Made by a program: the position numbers and the translations under genes
Assembly: GCA_964607765.1 (NCBI GenBank)
Contig: CAZSNT010000024.1
Location: 1 to 64,000 of the forward strand
Length of the DNA stretch: 64,000 bases
DNA from: CAZSNT01 sp964607765
GTDB taxonomy: Bacteria; Verrucomicrobiota; Lentisphaeria; Oligosphaerales; JABHEG01
Direction: 5' to 3'
Shown: piece after piece, positions 42,723-52,291 of the stretch
Position numbering within the stretch: position 1 is the first letter of the stretch
Layout of the letters: each line of letters begins with the position of its first letter
The notes under the pieces: generated by a model
Told to the model about the DNA's origin: nothing
The model's database searches: none
The model's input: only the letters and a program-made list of their open reading frames with translations

Positions 42723-44111
42723 CTATCGATCGCTGTTCGCCTGTGGAGGGGCGGGTGGGAGTGCAACGACGACCAGGGGGCTCAGCGGACCGTCGGGAAT
42801 GACTTTGGGGGCGTGCTTCCCGTGGCTCTTGCCGCGGGCCTCCCATTTCAGCACGTAACGTGAGCCGTCCGGCTGAGGTCCGGCACTGTCCTCCTGGAGG
42901 CAGATACTCAACCCCGGCGTGTCGCTGAGACGTTCGCGCAGCGCCTTGGGATCGGCAGACGGCACCGTACTGTCGGACTCCACGTGCTCCAGGCTGATGG
43001 GGTCCAGCCTGTAGATTCCCCGATCGCCCTTCTCCGTCGTCCAGGAGACGGTGAGAAGGCCGTCCGGAGTGAATCCTGCCAGCCGGAACGTTCCGCCGCG
43101 GCTCATGCGGTCGCCTCCGCCATGGAATCTCCAGCGGAAGTCCCAGTCACTGATCTTCCTGATCATCCAGGCGCCATTGCTGAGTCGGCCCACATAGAGT
43201 TGGGTCATGCCGTTGTCGTCGTATTTGATGTAGCCGATAATGGGTGTTCCATTGGGGGCGAGGGTGATCTGGTAACGGCTGTTGTGCATCCCGCCCTTCG
43301 ACGGCGTGTTGTCGATGATGACGGCCTCCATGTCGGGGCGGAACGGCAGCAACACCTGCTCGCCCCGAGCATTCGTCCAGTTGATCAGGTCCGGGGTCTT
43401 GGCGTAACAGATCTGGTGGCAGGTCTCGACCATGGGGGTCCAGCGCCACATCCAGAAGAAATGGAAATTGCCCTCTGCATCTCTGGTGTACTTGTGGTAA
43501 GCGGCCCGGTTATCCCCCTTGTGTTTCCCCTCGAACAGCGCTGCTGGGAGGTGTCTTACCCAGCGTCCCTTCTCAGGCTCAAACCGGTTCACCAGGATGT
43601 TCCCGTTGCCGCAGGTTCCGGAACGGTAGGAGAAGAGCAGGCGCCGCTGGCTGTCAGAGAAGAATCTGGGGTAGGTGACGCTGCGCTCATCTTTTCCCAC
43701 CATCCGGTGCGGCTCATGCATTTCACTGATGTCGTAGGGGTTGGCGCTGCGGAAGTAGGTCAGGGGGTCAGCGTGCATGTTGCCGCTGACGTGTACGAAG
43801 CCATGTTCGTCGATTCCCATGGCCACGTAGTTGTGCGAGTCCCAGCGCAACTGGCTCGGGAGTGTCGTCTTCCTCCAGGTGACATTTCCCAGAGTGCGCG
43901 ATGCAACGGTCATCATCCGGTTGGCATCGTAGTAGGCCACGAACTGCTTATCTCCAACCGTTCTCAAGGCAAAGGACACTCGGTTGGCCACCCAGACAGA
44001 GTCCACCACCTGGGTGTCCAGGACCGCCGGGGGGCGGGGCGCCTCCTGTCCGCCAAGCACGAGGGGTACCAGGCAGGCAGCTGCCCCAATGGGAAAAGTG
44101 AGTTTCGTCAT
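42723..44111 (-). CDS. BNR_4-type secreted protein, second copy
   Basis: 462 residues with a signal peptide (IGAAACLVPLVLGGQE). It belongs to the same BNR repeat family as 25142-26863: FVAYYDANRMMTVASRTLGN, HNYVAMGIDEHGFVHVSGNM, RFFSDSQRRLLFSYRSGTCG and GTPIIGYIKYDDNGMTQLYV. It lacks the C-terminal Calx-like extension. A polysaccharide-lyase role is likely from the family and context. It lies beyond the LacI gene and converges with it, so it is a separate unit. Confidence 0.75.
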   Translation of the reverse strand: MTKLTFPIGAAACLVPLVLGGQEAPRPPAVLDTQVVDSVWVANRVSFALRTVGDKQFVAYYDANRMMTVASRTLGNVTWRKTTLPSQLRWDSHNYVAMGIDEHGFVHVSGNMHADPLTYFRSANPYDISEMHEPHRMVGKDERSVTYPRFFSDSQRRLLFSYRSGTCGNGNILVNRFEPEKGRWVRHLPAALFEGKHKGDNRAAYHKYTRDAEGNFHFFWMWRWTPMVETCHQICYAKTPDLINWTNARGEQVLLPFRPDMEAVIIDNTPSKGGMHNSRYQITLAPNGTPIIGYIKYDDNGMTQLYVGRLSNGAWMIRKISDWDFRWRFHGGGDRMSRGGTFRLAGFTPDGLLTVSWTTEKGDRGIYRLDPISLEHVESDSTVPSADPKALRERLSDTPGLSICLQEDSAGPQPDGSRYVLKWEARGKSHGKHAPKVIPDGPLSPLVVVALPPAPPQANSDR

Positions 44112-44192
44112 CTGTTTCTCCTGTATGGCATCCTGTGCAGAGGGGCTTGGCTCGCACCTGAGGGCCTTGCGAGTGGGAAGTGATCAGCCATC

Positions 44193-44223
44193 AGTGTTCG
44201 GTCAATGACATTGAGTGTTCGGT
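44193..44223. repeat. Repeated AGTGTTCGGT motif
   Basis: AGTGTTCGGT occurs at 44193-44202 and 44214-44223, and again at 55799-55808. TGATCAG flanks the first pair at 44181 and 44223. All copies are intergenic. It may be a small regulatory site or a relic of repetitive DNA. Apart from it, 44,112-44,247 shows nothing. Confidence 0.35.
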
Positions 44224-44247
44224 GATCAGTGGGTGTGGAACGGGCCG

Positions 44248-44676
44248 CTACGTGAGTGGGTTGTGCCACACCAGGTTGCTGAAACGGCCGAAGTCCCGGT
44301 CGCTGGAGTAGACGCAGCCGCCGTACTCGGACGCCAGAGCGGCGATCATCGCGTTTGTGCTTAGGTTGCCGCCTGTGCCTGCGCCCTGGAGCAGGTCGAA
44401 GAAGCGGATGATGGTCGTGGGCGAAGGTGAGAGAAGCCGCACATGATCCAGCTCCAGCCACGACATTGTCGCCGTCCGGGCCTGCGTGACAGTCATTGGA
44501 TTCTGCGCCAGAGTCGGATGGGTCATGAGGCGGACAAAGGCGAGCACGACGATCCACGGAATGCCCACGGGCTCCGAACCGGAAAGCGCTGCCTCCCACC
44601 ACTCTCGTGCTTGCGTGTGCAACGGAACGGTCTCGTCATACGCGTAGATCAGGAGATTGACGTCTGGGATGATCAT
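44248..44676 (-). CDS. vapC: PIN-domain toxin, VapC family (second locus)
   Basis: 142 residues. IIPDVNLLIYAYDE at the N-terminus supplies the first acidic residue, followed by WWEAALSGSEPVGIPWIVVL, LSTNAMIAALASEYGG and the C-terminal SSDRDFGRF. This is the VapC subgroup whose substrate is often tRNA or rRNA. Its start overlaps the end of the upstream vapB by four bases. Confidence 0.9.
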   Translation of the reverse strand: MIIPDVNLLIYAYDETVPLHTQAREWWEAALSGSEPVGIPWIVVLAFVRLMTHPTLAQNPMTVTQARTATMSWLELDHVRLLSPSPTTIIRFFDLLQGAGTGGNLSTNAMIAALASEYGGCVYSSDRDFGRFSNLVWHNPLT

Positions 44677-44927
44677 GCGTTTCCAGCGGCGTCTTCGGCC
44701 TCGAGCTGATCATAGAGTTGGTTCAAGCTCACCCCGCGGAACCCGGGCTTCAGCCCCAGAGGATGCGGCTTGACCTTGAACCTCCCCCCCGGTTTGGGCT
44801 TGGATTGCTGCGCCAGTCCGAGCAGGAGCGTCTCCTCCACGACCTCACGGAATGGGCGCTTCTTCGCCTTGGCACAGGCACGGATGTCGCGGAGAACGGC
44901 ATCATTGATGTTCAAAGTGGTTCTCAT
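44673..44927 (-). CDS. vapB: VapB-type antitoxin (second locus)
   Basis: 84 residues from ATG 44927. MRTTLNINDAVLRDIRACAK is a ribbon-helix-helix DNA-binding segment, and the tail (FKVKPHPLGLKPGFRGVSLN) is typical of antitoxins paired with this PIN subgroup. Upstream frames that extend the ORF are not protein-like, and no strong RBS is visible. The 181 bases to the divergent aminotransferase hold only that gene's RBS. Confidence 0.85.
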   Translation of the reverse strand: MRTTLNINDAVLRDIRACAKAKKRPFREVVEETLLLGLAQQSKPKPGGRFKVKPHPLGLKPGFRGVSLNQLYDQLEAEDAAGNA

Positions 44928-45108
44928 AGAGGCATCATAGTGCGAAAGAAGGCTTACGTCAAGGCATCGAGATGTTGCGAGGCAGCCGGATGGGGGGTAG
45001 TCCGGTTTGTGTTCGCGTTTGCCGGCTCTACTGTCCCCCAGCAGATCGGTTGCGCAGGCGCGAGCGCGGCGCGTTGCGTCACGGTGGGATGGCAATGGAA
45101 GGAACGGC

Positions 45109-46281
45109 ATGCCGGCGATCAGTTCGAAACTCGAGCGTTTCACGGAGTCCGTGATCCGTATGATGACACGTCTGTCGAACGAGCACGACGCGATCAATCT
45201 GTCGCAGGGCTTCCCTGACTTCGACCCGCCCGAGGAGTTGGCCCGGGCCGCGTCGGTTGCGGCGTTGAACGGGCCGCACCAGTACGCCGTGACGTGGGGT
45301 GCGCCGGGGTTCCGGCAGGCGCTGGCGCGCAAGCAGAGCCGGTTCATGGGCGTGCCTCTGGACCCGGACACGAACATGGTGATCACGTGCGGGAGCACCG
45401 AAGCCATGATGGTGGCCATGCTGACGGCCTGCGACCCGGGCGATCGCGTGATTGTGTTCTCTCCGTTCTACGAGAACTACGGCGCGGACACGATCCTGAG
45501 CGGTGCGACGCCGATCTACGTGCCGCTGCATCCGCCCACGTACGAGTTTGACCCGGTCGAGCTGCGGCAAGCGTTCGAGCAGCGCCCGAAAGCGCTCGTG
45601 CTCTGCAACCCGTCGAACCCGTCCGGCAAAGTGTTCACGCGCGAGGAGCTGACCGAGATTGCGCGCCTCGCACAGGAATACGACACATTCGTTCTCACCG
45701 ACGAGGTCTACGAGCACATCGTCTACGCGCCGCACGAGCACACGTACATGGCGTCGCTGCCCGGGATGTTCGAGCGCACGATCTGCTGCAGCTCGCTGTC
45801 CAAGACGTACTCGATCACGGGCTGGCGTCTGGGGTACGTGATCGGCGGACGGGAAGTGATTGCGGGCGCGCGCAAGGTTCACGACTTCCTGACCGTCGGC
45901 GCTGCTGCGCCGCTGCAGGAGGCCGCGATCACGGCACTGGATTTTCCGGACTCCTACTACGCAGGGCTCCGCGACCTCTACGCACGCAAGCGCGACCTGT
46001 TCTGCGGGTACCTGGCCGAGGCGGGACTGAGCTACACCCGTCCGCAGGGCGCGTACTACGTCATGGTCGACATCGAGGCGTTCGGATGGCAGGATGACAC
46101 GGCGTTCTGTGAGTGGCTGATTCGGGAAGCAGGCGTGGCTGCCGTTCCGGGTTCGAGCTTCTTCCATGAGCCAGAGCACCGCTACATCCGCTTCCACTTT
46201 GCGAAGCGTGAAGAGACACTGCGTGCAGCCGGGGAGCGGTTGGTCCGGCTGCGCGATCTTGACGGCGCGCTACGCCGATGA
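45109..46281 (+). CDS. PLP-dependent class I/II aminotransferase
   Basis: 390 residues from ATG 45109 (GGAAGGA five bases ahead). Fold-type I features: INLSQGFPDFDPPEELARAA, CGSTEAMMVAM, VLCNPSNPSGKVFTREEL, and the cofactor lysine in SSLSKTYSITGWRLGYV; a substrate-carboxylate Arg is in RYIRFHFAKREE. It is closest in style to the aspartate/methionine/kynurenine aminotransferase group; the exact substrate cannot be fixed from sequence. Probably cytoplasmic. The rhodanese gene follows after 25 bases. Confidence 0.92.
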   Translation: MPAISSKLERFTESVIRMMTRLSNEHDAINLSQGFPDFDPPEELARAASVAALNGPHQYAVTWGAPGFRQALARKQSRFMGVPLDPDTNMVITCGSTEAMMVAMLTACDPGDRVIVFSPFYENYGADTILSGATPIYVPLHPPTYEFDPVELRQAFEQRPKALVLCNPSNPSGKVFTREELTEIARLAQEYDTFVLTDEVYEHIVYAPHEHTYMASLPGMFERTICCSSLSKTYSITGWRLGYVIGGREVIAGARKVHDFLTVGAAAPLQEAAITALDFPDSYYAGLRDLYARKRDLFCGYLAEAGLSYTRPQGAYYVMVDIEAFGWQDDTAFCEWLIREAGVAAVPGSSFFHEPEHRYIRFHFAKREETLRAAGERLVRLRDLDGALRR

Positions 46282-46306
46282 ACGGGGGAGCCCAGAGAAC
46301 TTGCGC

Positions 46307-46762
46307 ATGCCCAGCCGGTTGACACTTCACGCAGTTGCCGCGGATACTCTCACGGCGTTTGCCGTCGTGTGTGCGCTGTTCGCGTCGCCGGCAGTTGCCG
46401 CTGAGGCAGGGGCGGCGGCGGCTGTCCGCGCCTCTCCCGAGCATGTCTGTCCGGAGGAAGCAGTGGCGCTGATCGCGGCACACAAGGGCGACAACAGGCT
46501 TGTGATCCTCGATCTGCGGAAGAAGCTTGACTTCGACACGGCACATGTCGAGGGGGCCAGGCACGTGCCGTATGAGGCGGGGGAGTTCGAGAAGCGCATC
46601 CAGGGGTTCGACCGTGAGTCGACCTACCTGGTCTACTGCAAGCGCGGCCGCAAGGTTGAGAGGGCATCCCGGCTGATGAAGAAGCTGAGGTTCCGACGTG
46701 TCTACATCCTGAGAGGCGGCATGACACGCTGGATCGACGAGGGGCGTGACCTGGTCTGGTGA
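46307..46762 (+). CDS. Exported rhodanese-like protein
   Basis: 151 residues. A signal peptide (TAFAVVCALFASPAVAAEA) precedes one rhodanese domain: DNRLVILDLRKKLDFDTAHV, ARHVPYE, and the active-site loop YLVYCKRGRKVERAS, with the catalytic Cys present, then VYILRGGMTRWIDEG. Such domains transfer sulfur or bind in the periplasm. A TTG at 46301 is an alternative start. It probably shares a transcript with the aminotransferase. Confidence 0.85.
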   Translation: MPSRLTLHAVAADTLTAFAVVCALFASPAVAAEAGAAAAVRASPEHVCPEEAVALIAAHKGDNRLVILDLRKKLDFDTAHVEGARHVPYEAGEFEKRIQGFDRESTYLVYCKRGRKVERASRLMKKLRFRRVYILRGGMTRWIDEGRDLVW

Positions 46763-46789
46763 GGGGGCCTCAGGCAGCGCGTCCGCACC

Positions 46790-47608
46790 TCACGGGCTGG
46801 TGACGCAGTTGACGGTGACGCGGTCCGTCTGGGCGTTGAATTCGATGGTCCAGGTTTGGCCTCCGGACGTGATCGTCACGGTCTCGTCGCTAAACAAGGG
46901 TTTGAACTCCGGCATGTTTCCTCCCTGTGGCCACTGGTAGGGGGGGATCGGTCCGACCTGTATCTGCCCGGCAGGGGTGAGTCCCGGGTCGATGAACCAG
47001 TTGAGTGAGCCGCCGCCGTTGCTGAACTGGCCGGTGAGCACGTCAAACGAGACACTGACCTGCATGCCTGGCGCGCCCGTGAGCGTTCCGGTCAGGTTGC
47101 TCCACAGGCAGCCGCCCGCGCCCTGATTTCCGCCGTTGCCGGCGTCCGTATCATCCGGGTCGACGATCTGGCCGTTCTCGTTGTTGATCGGTTCCTGCCG
47201 GTTCAGGGGGTTGTTGCCGCGAATGGGGATGACCTGCACAAGCTCGATCTTGTAGTCGCCCCCCGCGACCCCGACCCACACCAGTTTGCCGCCCGGACCG
47301 ACAACCCAACCGGCAGGCGGCCAACCGCCGCCCGGTACGGGTTTCGGTTTCGGTTTGGCCTTGGGCTTCGGCGGTTTCGGCAGCGGCGGCGGCTCGCACG
47401 GCCTGGCGATGTACTCCGCCCGCAGCTTGTCCAGGTCGGCACGGTAGCGCTGCAGATTCCCGTCCACGAACTTCTGCGGGTCCAGCAGCACACCGCCCTT
47501 GCCTTTGGGGTTGGCCTTCTGCTGGGCCGATGCAACGTTGCCGATCGACAAGACCAGCAGCGCGAGCAGGCCAATTGAAGCTGTTCGCATGGCAACGCGT
47601 TTCATCAT
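46790..47608 (-). CDS. Secreted protein with Pro/Lys linker, last gene of the kinase-like operon
   Basis: 272 residues. Signal peptide ASIGLLALLVLSIGNVASAQ. A helical stretch of about 40 residues (FVDGNLQRYRADLDKLRAEY) leads to a Pro/Lys linker (LPKPPKPKAKPKPKPVPGGG) and a strand-rich C-terminal domain with one pair of cysteines. No family recognised. AGAGAGG lies before ATG 47608; the gap to the giant protein gene is 17 bases, so they are co-transcribed. Confidence 0.7.
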   Translation of the reverse strand: MMKRVAMRTASIGLLALLVLSIGNVASAQQKANPKGKGGVLLDPQKFVDGNLQRYRADLDKLRAEYIARPCEPPPLPKPPKPKAKPKPKPVPGGGWPPAGWVVGPGGKLVWVGVAGGDYKIELVQVIPIRGNNPLNRQEPINNENGQIVDPDDTDAGNGGNQGAGGCLWSNLTGTLTGAPGMQVSVSFDVLTGQFSNGGGSLNWFIDPGLTPAGQIQVGPIPPYQWPQGGNMPEFKPLFSDETVTITSGGQTWTIEFNAQTDRVTVNCVTSP

Positions 47609-47625
47609 TCGTGCCTCTCTCTGGC

Positions 47626-50600
47626 CTATGCTGCAGCAGCGAGATGCCCGCAGTGGACCGGCGCAAGGCTGGCCTGCTGCTTGGACTGGGATTCCTGCTG
47701 TTTCTTCTCTTCCGCCTCGAGCTTCTTGACCTGCTCGTGCAGTTTGTCCCGGGTCGCCTGCAGCGCGACCATCCGCGCGGTCATCTCGGAGAGCTCCTTG
47801 ACCAGGCTGTTCCAGGCTTTGACTTGGGAGGGGAGCAGGAAGCTGGCGGCGTTCTTCATGAACGACGCTTGGAAGAACGCTTCACGGGCGAGTTCCCGAG
47901 GCGTTGGCTTGATGTCTCGGATCTGGGCATTTTGAGCGCTTGTGAACGCCTTGCCGTAGTTGCGGTCTTTGACGACCCACGGTGCGTTCGTGCCAATCAA
48001 TCCCCGGCCTGCTGCGAAATTGACCTGGGTGTGCTCGTTGAACATCTGGAAATGCTGGTATTGGGCGGCGATCTTCCGCGCCTGTTCCGGATCGGCCAGT
48101 GCCTTGGCAGTCACCTTTGGCAACCCTGTGAACGGCGCCAGATCACTTGACTTCCTGAACGCTATCACGCTGTCTCTGAGGTCGTTGAGCGCTGCCGTTG
48201 CGTTCGTTACGCGAACAACCCCGTCGGCTTCTATCAGCCCGATTCGGTATCGGTTCCCCACTTTGTAGACGTAGATGTTCCCCGGTTTGAAGTCAGTGAG
48301 GATCAGCCCTCTCTTGTTTGCGCGCCGCGTGTAGTCCACCACCGCGTCTCGCACGCCTTTCGGCAGGACGTGGTTGTTCTTGGCGAGGAAGTCGTCGAGC
48401 ATCATCCCGTTCACGCGTCCGCCCGGGCCAATGTACTCTTTGACGAGCATGGGCGGACCGCCGGGGGCCCTGGCCGTTCCGCGGATGCGTGCGTACTCCA
48501 GGCCTGCTCCGTCCAGCAGCTTGGCCCCGGCGATTTCGCGCTGCAGTCCGCCTTCCTGTCCTTTCCTGAACTCCTTCAGCACGCAAGTACGACCGTTTAT
48601 CGTGCCGCGCATGACCCTGGCCGTGCCGCCCTTGTCGCTGAGCAGCGTGAACGTTCGTGCATCCTCCCCCTTCAGCGGGATCTCGCCGTAGCTGCTTTTG
48701 GGTTTGTTGCGGCGGCGGTAACGCTCGAACGCCTGGTTCATCATCACCGTCTGCTGCCGCTTGAGGATCTCGGTGCGCCCTGTGAGTTTGTCCAGCTCGG
48801 TCTTCACCTTCTGCAACTCGCCGAACAGCTTTCTGTATTGAGAGCGGTATGCCTTGTTGGTGATGCGTCCTTTCTCGAGGCGCTGCTTCAATCGAGCCAT
48901 GCGGTTCTGCATCTGGGCTTCACGCCGGGCCCCCTCGGCGATCACTTTGGTCCGTTTTCGGGCCTGTTCGTGTGCCTTCTGCAGGTTCTTCCGGTAAGCC
49001 GCCTGGTCGAGCTTCCGAATCCTGTTCTGCATCGCGAGGATGCGTTGGCCGGTTGCCGTGTTGAGCAGTGCCTTGGGTACCTTGATCCGCAGGAGCTTCG
49101 GGCCGAGACTGGCAAGGATGTCAAGCATCACCTGTGGCGTCGCTTCCGCGCCTTTGAGCTTGATGTTGAGCATCCGGATGGCCTCTGACATCTTGGCCAT
49201 CTCGCCGAGCACGCGTCGGACGGCGACAGGATCTCCCTTGTCCACGGCCTCCTTGAACGAGGCACAGACATTCTCGTCGATGTCAGCAACTTTGGTCTCC
49301 CATTCCCGGATCTTCTTCACTACCCCGTCCCCGGCCGCCTTCCATGCCGCGTACAGTGTCTTGCGCAGGGCCATGTTCTCGTTGTAGAAAGGGTCGCCCT
49401 TCTGTTTGCGCACTTCTTCGTGGAGGGACGACTTCTTGTGGCCGAGGGGGTTCCAGATGGACTCGGCGATGGACGTGCTCAGATCGCCGACGGCGGCCAG
49501 AACCGCTTCGCCCGTCCCGCGGTACCGTTTGTCCATGACGTCTGTCCAGGTGCCTTTCGGCGGCGGGTCGACGTACAAGGACGGAGCCAGCACATCGGCG
49601 CCGAGGGCTTTGCCGAGCGGGCGCATCACGTTCAGCGCCGCTCGGCCCCAGGTGCCGTTCGTCCTGTGAAGGCGCGTCTTGAGGCGTTTGAAGATGCCGC
49701 TCAAGTACTCGCAGTCCCGGGCCAACTGCTTGCGTCCGTCCGGGACGAACTTGAGCGGCTCCGGCGCTTTTCGCGTTAGTTTGAGTTCCGGCAGTTTGTC
49801 GAGCTTCGCGACGGGCCCGAGGATCACGTTCATCCCGGGCAGTCCGGTGTGCAGACTGCCTTTCATGGTGGCTTTGCCCTTGGGATCGATGAAGACAACT
49901 GCGTCGCCTGTGCCGCTGATCTCAGCAGGCATTCCGAGGCAGTGCTCGTGGGTCCCCGCGTAGAACATGCCGGCCAGGTCTTTCTTGGTCTTGTCGTGCG
50001 TCTTGACCAGTGCGTCCAGTTCATCCTGTGCCATTCCCAAGGCGTCCCGGAGCCCTGTCACCTTGCCGAACGGCCCGGGCGGCATGCGCGCGATACGGCG
50101 TTGACGCTCCAGATTGTCCTTGACGCCGACCGTGGCCTTGGCAATGCGCTGCTCGAGCGCCTTCTTTGCATCCGCCTTGCGCTGGGCGTTGACTGCCGCC
50201 CACTCGTCGAGCAACTGCTTCTGCTTCGTCTTGAGTGCGGCGATCTTGTTGTTCATCTCCGGCCCGAACTCGAACATGCCGTAGGGCAGGCCGTCACCGA
50301 TACGCGGCGGGCCGCCGTCACTGGCCTTGAGTTGAATCAGGGATGAGCGGCGTTCCTTGGGGAGCTTGGCGAGCAGCCCGCTGACACGGTCCTCGAGCAA
50401 TACGGAGACCTTCTTGTATCTGGTGCCGCCGCCGAAGCCTTTGTATGGGACGGGGACCTCACGGCATTCCTTCTTGAACGCGGCCCATTTCTGCTCGATC
50501 TGCTTGAACGCCTGGTCCAGCTTCTTCTGTTCGGCGGCCACGATCACCTTGGCCTGCTCGAGCCACTTCTTGCGGTCGGCTTCGAGTTTGAAGTACTTCT

Positions 50601-52272
50601 CCGGAATGTCGTAGGCGATGGCTTCCATGAGTTTGGTGGGCGGCTCGCAGGAGACAGCTAGCTGTTTCTCGCGGTGCGCGATCTGGCTGAAGAGGACCGG
50701 GCAGTCCGCTCTGTTGTCGCAGGGCCGCACCGGGGGAGGGGGGGGCGCGGGCTTGATCACGTCGCCCGGCTTGAGGTTGTGCGGCACGAGTTCTCCGGCC
50801 TGGTTTTTCTTGTTCACCACAACGGGGGCCTGCGCCCAGTTCTTGACCTGACTTCGGCCCCCTGCCGCGCCGCTCCGGGCCTGTTGCTTGATCTGCCGCT
50901 GCGCCTCGGGCAGAGAGCCGTCGCCGCAACCGGTCAGGTGGATGCTCGCGACGGCCGGTCGGACTTGGTAGTTCTGCAGGCCCTGACCCTGGTCGATCGA
51001 GTCAAGGTGCGCCTCCAACTGGTATTGCCCGTCTCCCCAATACTTGCAGTCGAATGTGAAATGCTCCGGGCCACTCTTCTCGATCAGCACTTTGCCGACA
51101 TAGGATTTGCCTTGCCATCCCATCGCCTTGAGCACCCAGCGCGGCTTGCGGTAGAGCTGGCGTTTGGACTCGGCGCGGCCCACAAAGCCCCAGCGCGATT
51201 CGGCGCTGAGCTTGGTTCGGGACGCGAAGCAGCGGAACGAGCGGGAGCCGCACCCGTGCCGGCTTGCCTGCAGGCTGATGCCCGTACCCGCGAACCCGAC
51301 CGGCAGCTCGATCGAGACCCCGGTGATGGCCTCGGAACGCTCGTGCTTCCGGTCGTGGATCTCGAGGATGGGCGACGTGATGGGGCCGAGCGGGAAGGCC
51401 GGCTTCGCCCCGGCGTCGAGGCTGGCCCGGAACCGGTACAGGCCCTGCTCCTTGAACGCAAACAGCTCGGGGTCGCGCGTGCCGGTGGCGACTTGGCGCG
51501 TTGCGAACGTCTTCCAGTTCTTGCCGTTCTCGTCGCCGCGCTCGACCGTGATCGTGTGAGATTCTCCGACGGGCACGTCCTTGCGGTCGACGCGCGTCAT
51601 GCCGCCCGTTATACGCCCGTAGGAGTTCCACGTCATGGGCTGCGTGATCACACCGTAGTCTCCCACGACGCGGATCGGGATGGCCTCGCCCGTCCATTTC
51701 GGCTTGGCGAAGCTGGGGCGCTCGAGCCGGTAGCGCAGCAAGCCTGATGTCCAGTCCTGTTTCCTCGCCACGTCGAAAGTGGCGGAGTAAACCGGGCCGA
51801 GCGGGAAGCAGGGCGGCGTGCCGCCGGTGAGCTCAGCCTTGATCCGGTACGTGCCCACCTCGTCGAAGGTGAAGCGCTGCGTCGCGCTGCCGCCGTCTTT
51901 GACCGTTCGGGTTGAGACGACCTGCCAGTCGCTGGCTTTCGCGCCACGCTTCTCGACGGTCAGCACATGCGGCTCGCCGACTGCTGCGTTCTTGCGGTCC
52001 GTGCGGGTGTACCCGCCCGTGACGCGGCCTTTGGTGTCCCACGTCATGGCCTGCGTTACAGCGCCGTAGTCGCCGCGCACGCGTATCGTCAGGGACTCAC
52101 TCACCTGCTTGCCGAGGGAGAGGCTCTCGTGTTCGATGCGCCAGCGCAGCAGTTGCCCGCGGGCCGCGGGCAGCGCCAGAAACAGGACGGCGGATGCCGC
52201 GGCGAGAGCGCGACGCTGCGCCCCCAGGCCGCGTCCCACCGTCCCCAATCCGGATGCGTTTTCTCTGGTCAT
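47626..52272 (-). CDS. Giant exported protein with tandem sandwich repeats, coiled coils and a kinase-like domain
   Basis: 1548 residues. Signal peptide ALAAASAVLFLALPAARGQL. Two tandem repeats at about 58-165 and 195-300 align well (IRVRGDYGAVTQAMTWDTKG against IRVVGDYGVITQPMTWNSYG), with a weaker third piece after 380. From about 560 long helices dominate (KKLDQAFKQIEQKWAAFKKE; QNRMARLKQRLEKGRITNKA). Residues about 1215-1400 resemble a protein-kinase fold: CVLKEF (Lys about 1233), LQREIAGAKLL, the loop GLILTDFKPGNIYVY (Asp about 1327, Asn) and IEADG in place of DFG. The altered DFG leaves activity open. The C-terminus is coiled coil rich in Gln. Related layouts occur in polymorphic toxins and effectors; that is an inference. 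Confidence 0.65.
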   Translation of the reverse strand: MTRENASGLGTVGRGLGAQRRALAAASAVLFLALPAARGQLLRWRIEHESLSLGKQVSESLTIRVRGDYGAVTQAMTWDTKGRVTGGYTRTDRKNAAVGEPHVLTVEKRGAKASDWQVVSTRTVKDGGSATQRFTFDEVGTYRIKAELTGGTPPCFPLGPVYSATFDVARKQDWTSGLLRYRLERPSFAKPKWTGEAIPIRVVGDYGVITQPMTWNSYGRITGGMTRVDRKDVPVGESHTITVERGDENGKNWKTFATRQVATGTRDPELFAFKEQGLYRFRASLDAGAKPAFPLGPITSPILEIHDRKHERSEAITGVSIELPVGFAGTGISLQASRHGCGSRSFRCFASRTKLSAESRWGFVGRAESKRQLYRKPRWVLKAMGWQGKSYVGKVLIEKSGPEHFTFDCKYWGDGQYQLEAHLDSIDQGQGLQNYQVRPAVASIHLTGCGDGSLPEAQRQIKQQARSGAAGGRSQVKNWAQAPVVVNKKNQAGELVPHNLKPGDVIKPAPPPPPVRPCDNRADCPVLFSQIAHREKQLAVSCEPPTKLMEAIAYDIPEKYFKLEADRKKWLEQAKVIVAAEQKKLDQAFKQIEQKWAAFKKECREVPVPYKGFGGGTRYKKVSVLLEDRVSGLLAKLPKERRSSLIQLKASDGGPPRIGDGLPYGMFEFGPEMNNKIAALKTKQKQLLDEWAAVNAQRKADAKKALEQRIAKATVGVKDNLERQRRIARMPPGPFGKVTGLRDALGMAQDELDALVKTHDKTKKDLAGMFYAGTHEHCLGMPAEISGTGDAVVFIDPKGKATMKGSLHTGLPGMNVILGPVAKLDKLPELKLTRKAPEPLKFVPDGRKQLARDCEYLSGIFKRLKTRLHRTNGTWGRAALNVMRPLGKALGADVLAPSLYVDPPPKGTWTDVMDKRYRGTGEAVLAAVGDLSTSIAESIWNPLGHKKSSLHEEVRKQKGDPFYNENMALRKTLYAAWKAAGDGVVKKIREWETKVADIDENVCASFKEAVDKGDPVAVRRVLGEMAKMSEAIRMLNIKLKGAEATPQVMLDILASLGPKLLRIKVPKALLNTATGQRILAMQNRIRKLDQAAYRKNLQKAHEQARKRTKVIAEGARREAQMQNRMARLKQRLEKGRITNKAYRSQYRKLFGELQKVKTELDKLTGRTEILKRQQTVMMNQAFERYRRRNKPKSSYGEIPLKGEDARTFTLLSDKGGTARVMRGTINGRTCVLKEFRKGQEGGLQREIAGAKLLDGAGLEYARIRGTARAPGGPPMLVKEYIGPGGRVNGMMLDDFLAKNNHVLPKGVRDAVVDYTRRANKRGLILTDFKPGNIYVYKVGNRYRIGLIEADGVVRVTNATAALNDLRDSVIAFRKSSDLAPFTGLPKVTAKALADPEQARKIAAQYQHFQMFNEHTQVNFAAGRGLIGTNAPWVVKDRNYGKAFTSAQNAQIRDIKPTPRELAREAFFQASFMKNAASFLLPSQVKAWNSLVKELSEMTARMVALQATRDKLHEQVKKLEAEEKKQQESQSKQQASLAPVHCGHLAAAA

Positions 52273-52291
52273 GCCAAGGGTCCTTCTCGAC

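Noticed and set aside
45079..46197. 372-residue minus-strand frame
   Set aside because: Antisense to the aminotransferase, which has an intact PLP lysine motif and a good RBS.
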